DNA of 6,515 nt from Dehalococcoidia bacterium (lineage in GTDB: Bacteria; Chloroflexota; Dehalococcoidia; Dehalococcoidales; BS750m-G39). Made by a program: the position numbers and the translations under genes. Within the stretch, counting starts at the first letter, position 1, and each line of letters begins with the position of its first letter. The stretch spans positions 1 through 6,515 of the forward strand of contig SOKR01000081.1 in assembly GCA_004375675.1 (NCBI GenBank), in the 5' to 3' direction. Below the pieces are notes generated by a model. It did not search any database. It had not been told where the DNA came from and saw nothing but the letters and a program-made list of their open reading frames with translations. Of this stretch, positions 6,340 to 6,515 are shown piece after piece.

Positions 6340-6412
6340 CGCCCCTGGAGCGACTCGAACGCTCGCACCCAGCTCCGGGGGCTGGTGCTCTATCCAACTG
6401 AGCTACAGGGGC
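6340..6412 (-). tRNA. tRNA-Arg (anticodon CCG), with unusual C33; CCA not encoded
   Basis: The minus strand gives a full cloverleaf. The acceptor is GCCCCTG pairing with CAGGGGC, the D arm GCTC-AGTTGGATA-GAGC, the anticodon arm CCAGC-CCCCGGA-GCTGG and the T arm GAGCG-TTCGAGT-CGCTC, with a 4-nt variable loop and discriminator G73. The anticodon is CCG, reading the arginine codon CGG; A20-type features in the D loop (TTGGATA) suit bacterial tRNA-Arg. Position 33, before the anticodon, is C rather than the nearly invariant U. The bases after G73 are CTT, so CCA must be added enzymatically, unlike tRNA-Pro in this window. It lies just 25 nt upstream of porC on the same strand and may share its transcript. 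Confidence 0.92.
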
Positions 6413-6419
6413 GAGGACG

Positions 6420-6455
6420 ATTATATATGATAACCTATAACTCAAGGGCGATGCA
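6420..6455 (-). promoter_or_regulatory. AT-rich promoter-like region before tRNA-Arg
   Basis: The gap between the stress-protein stop and tRNA-Arg contains a perfect -10 hexamer TATAAT (6420-6425), 7 nt before the tRNA 5' end. A matching -35 is weak: TTGAGT (6440-6445) stands at only 14 nt, CCTTGA at 16. An alternative pair, TTGCAT (6451-6456) with TATCAT (6427-6432) at 18 nt, would leave a longer leader for RNase P. A promoter here is likely because no clear alternative exists before porC, but the exact boxes are uncertain. Confidence 0.4.
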
Positions 6456-6462
6456 AATTTTT

Positions 6463-6515
6463 TTAAGCTGCTCCCGGCGTGGCTTTCACCACCAGCACCG
6501 GTATCGGGCTGTCCT
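6463..6515 (-). CDS. Universal stress protein (UspA-like), C-terminal fragment (cut by window edge)
   Basis: Only the last 16 codons and a TAA stop are present, reading DSPIPVLVVKATPGAA. The pattern Ser-Pro-x-Pro-Val-Leu-Val-Val followed by a basic residue is the final beta strand of UspA-domain proteins, which end this way after an ATP-binding GS-rich loop. That loop is outside the window, so ATP binding and domain number cannot be judged. The gene lies upstream of tRNA-Arg on the same strand, 50 nt away, with no clear hairpin terminator between them. The family call rests on a short but characteristic tail. Confidence 0.6.
   Translation of the reverse strand, partial: DSPIPVLVVKATPGAA

Noticed and set aside
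6315..6368. porC frame extending into tRNA-Arg
   Set aside because: The upstream ATG lies inside the tRNA T arm/variable region, so the frame there is accidental.
1..6515. CRISPR array, insertion sequence or other long repeats
   Set aside because: No regularly spaced repeats, terminal inverted repeats or transposase-like frames were seen by eye.

Overview
The window is a compact bacterial metabolic locus, read almost entirely from the minus strand. It suggests a strict or facultative anaerobe of moderate GC content. The evidence is clear Shine-Dalgarno sites, a bacterial-type tRNA-Pro with C1-G72, a four-subunit 2-oxoacid:ferredoxin oxidoreductase and an NADH-linked iron-sulfur electron-transfer module. 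Lineage cannot be fixed from the sequence alone. The gene set would fit an anaerobic Chloroflexota (Dehalococcoidia-like) or a similar sediment bacterium, but this is only a tentative inference.

Layout in transcription order, from high to low coordinates. The window opens with the last 16 codons of a universal-stress-protein-like gene (6463-6515). An AT-rich promoter-like gap and tRNA-Arg(CCG) (6340-6412) follow. Only 25 nt later begins a seven-gene operon: porC (gamma), porD (delta), porA (alpha), porB (beta), a NuoE/HydC-like subunit, a large NuoF/HydB-like subunit and a NuoG N-terminus/HoxU-like subunit. The seven genes overlap, abut or lie 2-4 nt apart. After them comes a gap with a good sigma70-type promoter (TTGACC-17-TATACT) driving tRNA-Pro(TGG) with an encoded CCA. 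The last 160 bases hold a short open stretch of unknown meaning and the first 13 codons of a MoeB/ThiF-like E1 enzyme gene running off the left edge.

How the genes work together. PorABCD oxidises a 2-oxoacid (probably pyruvate) with CoA to acyl-CoA, CO2 and two low-potential electrons. Its delta subunit carries two [4Fe-4S] clusters to export them. The three downstream genes look like the diaphorase half of a HydABC/HndABCD hydrogenase or of complex I: a NuoE-type [2Fe-2S] protein, an FMN/NADH-binding NuoF with extra N- and C-terminal clusters, and a NuoG/HoxU-like wire with a [2Fe-2S] and two [4Fe-4S] motifs. The hydrogenase H-cluster domain is absent. The arrangement therefore suggests that pyruvate oxidation is coupled to NAD(H), either by direct transfer, by ferredoxin:NAD exchange or by flavin-based bifurcation. 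This coupling is an inference from gene order and domains.

The most notable oddities are the Por-diaphorase operon itself, the cluster changes in the NuoG-like subunit (no His-Cys3 site, an added C-terminal CxxC/CxxC pair), and a tRNA-Arg with C instead of the near-universal U at position 33.
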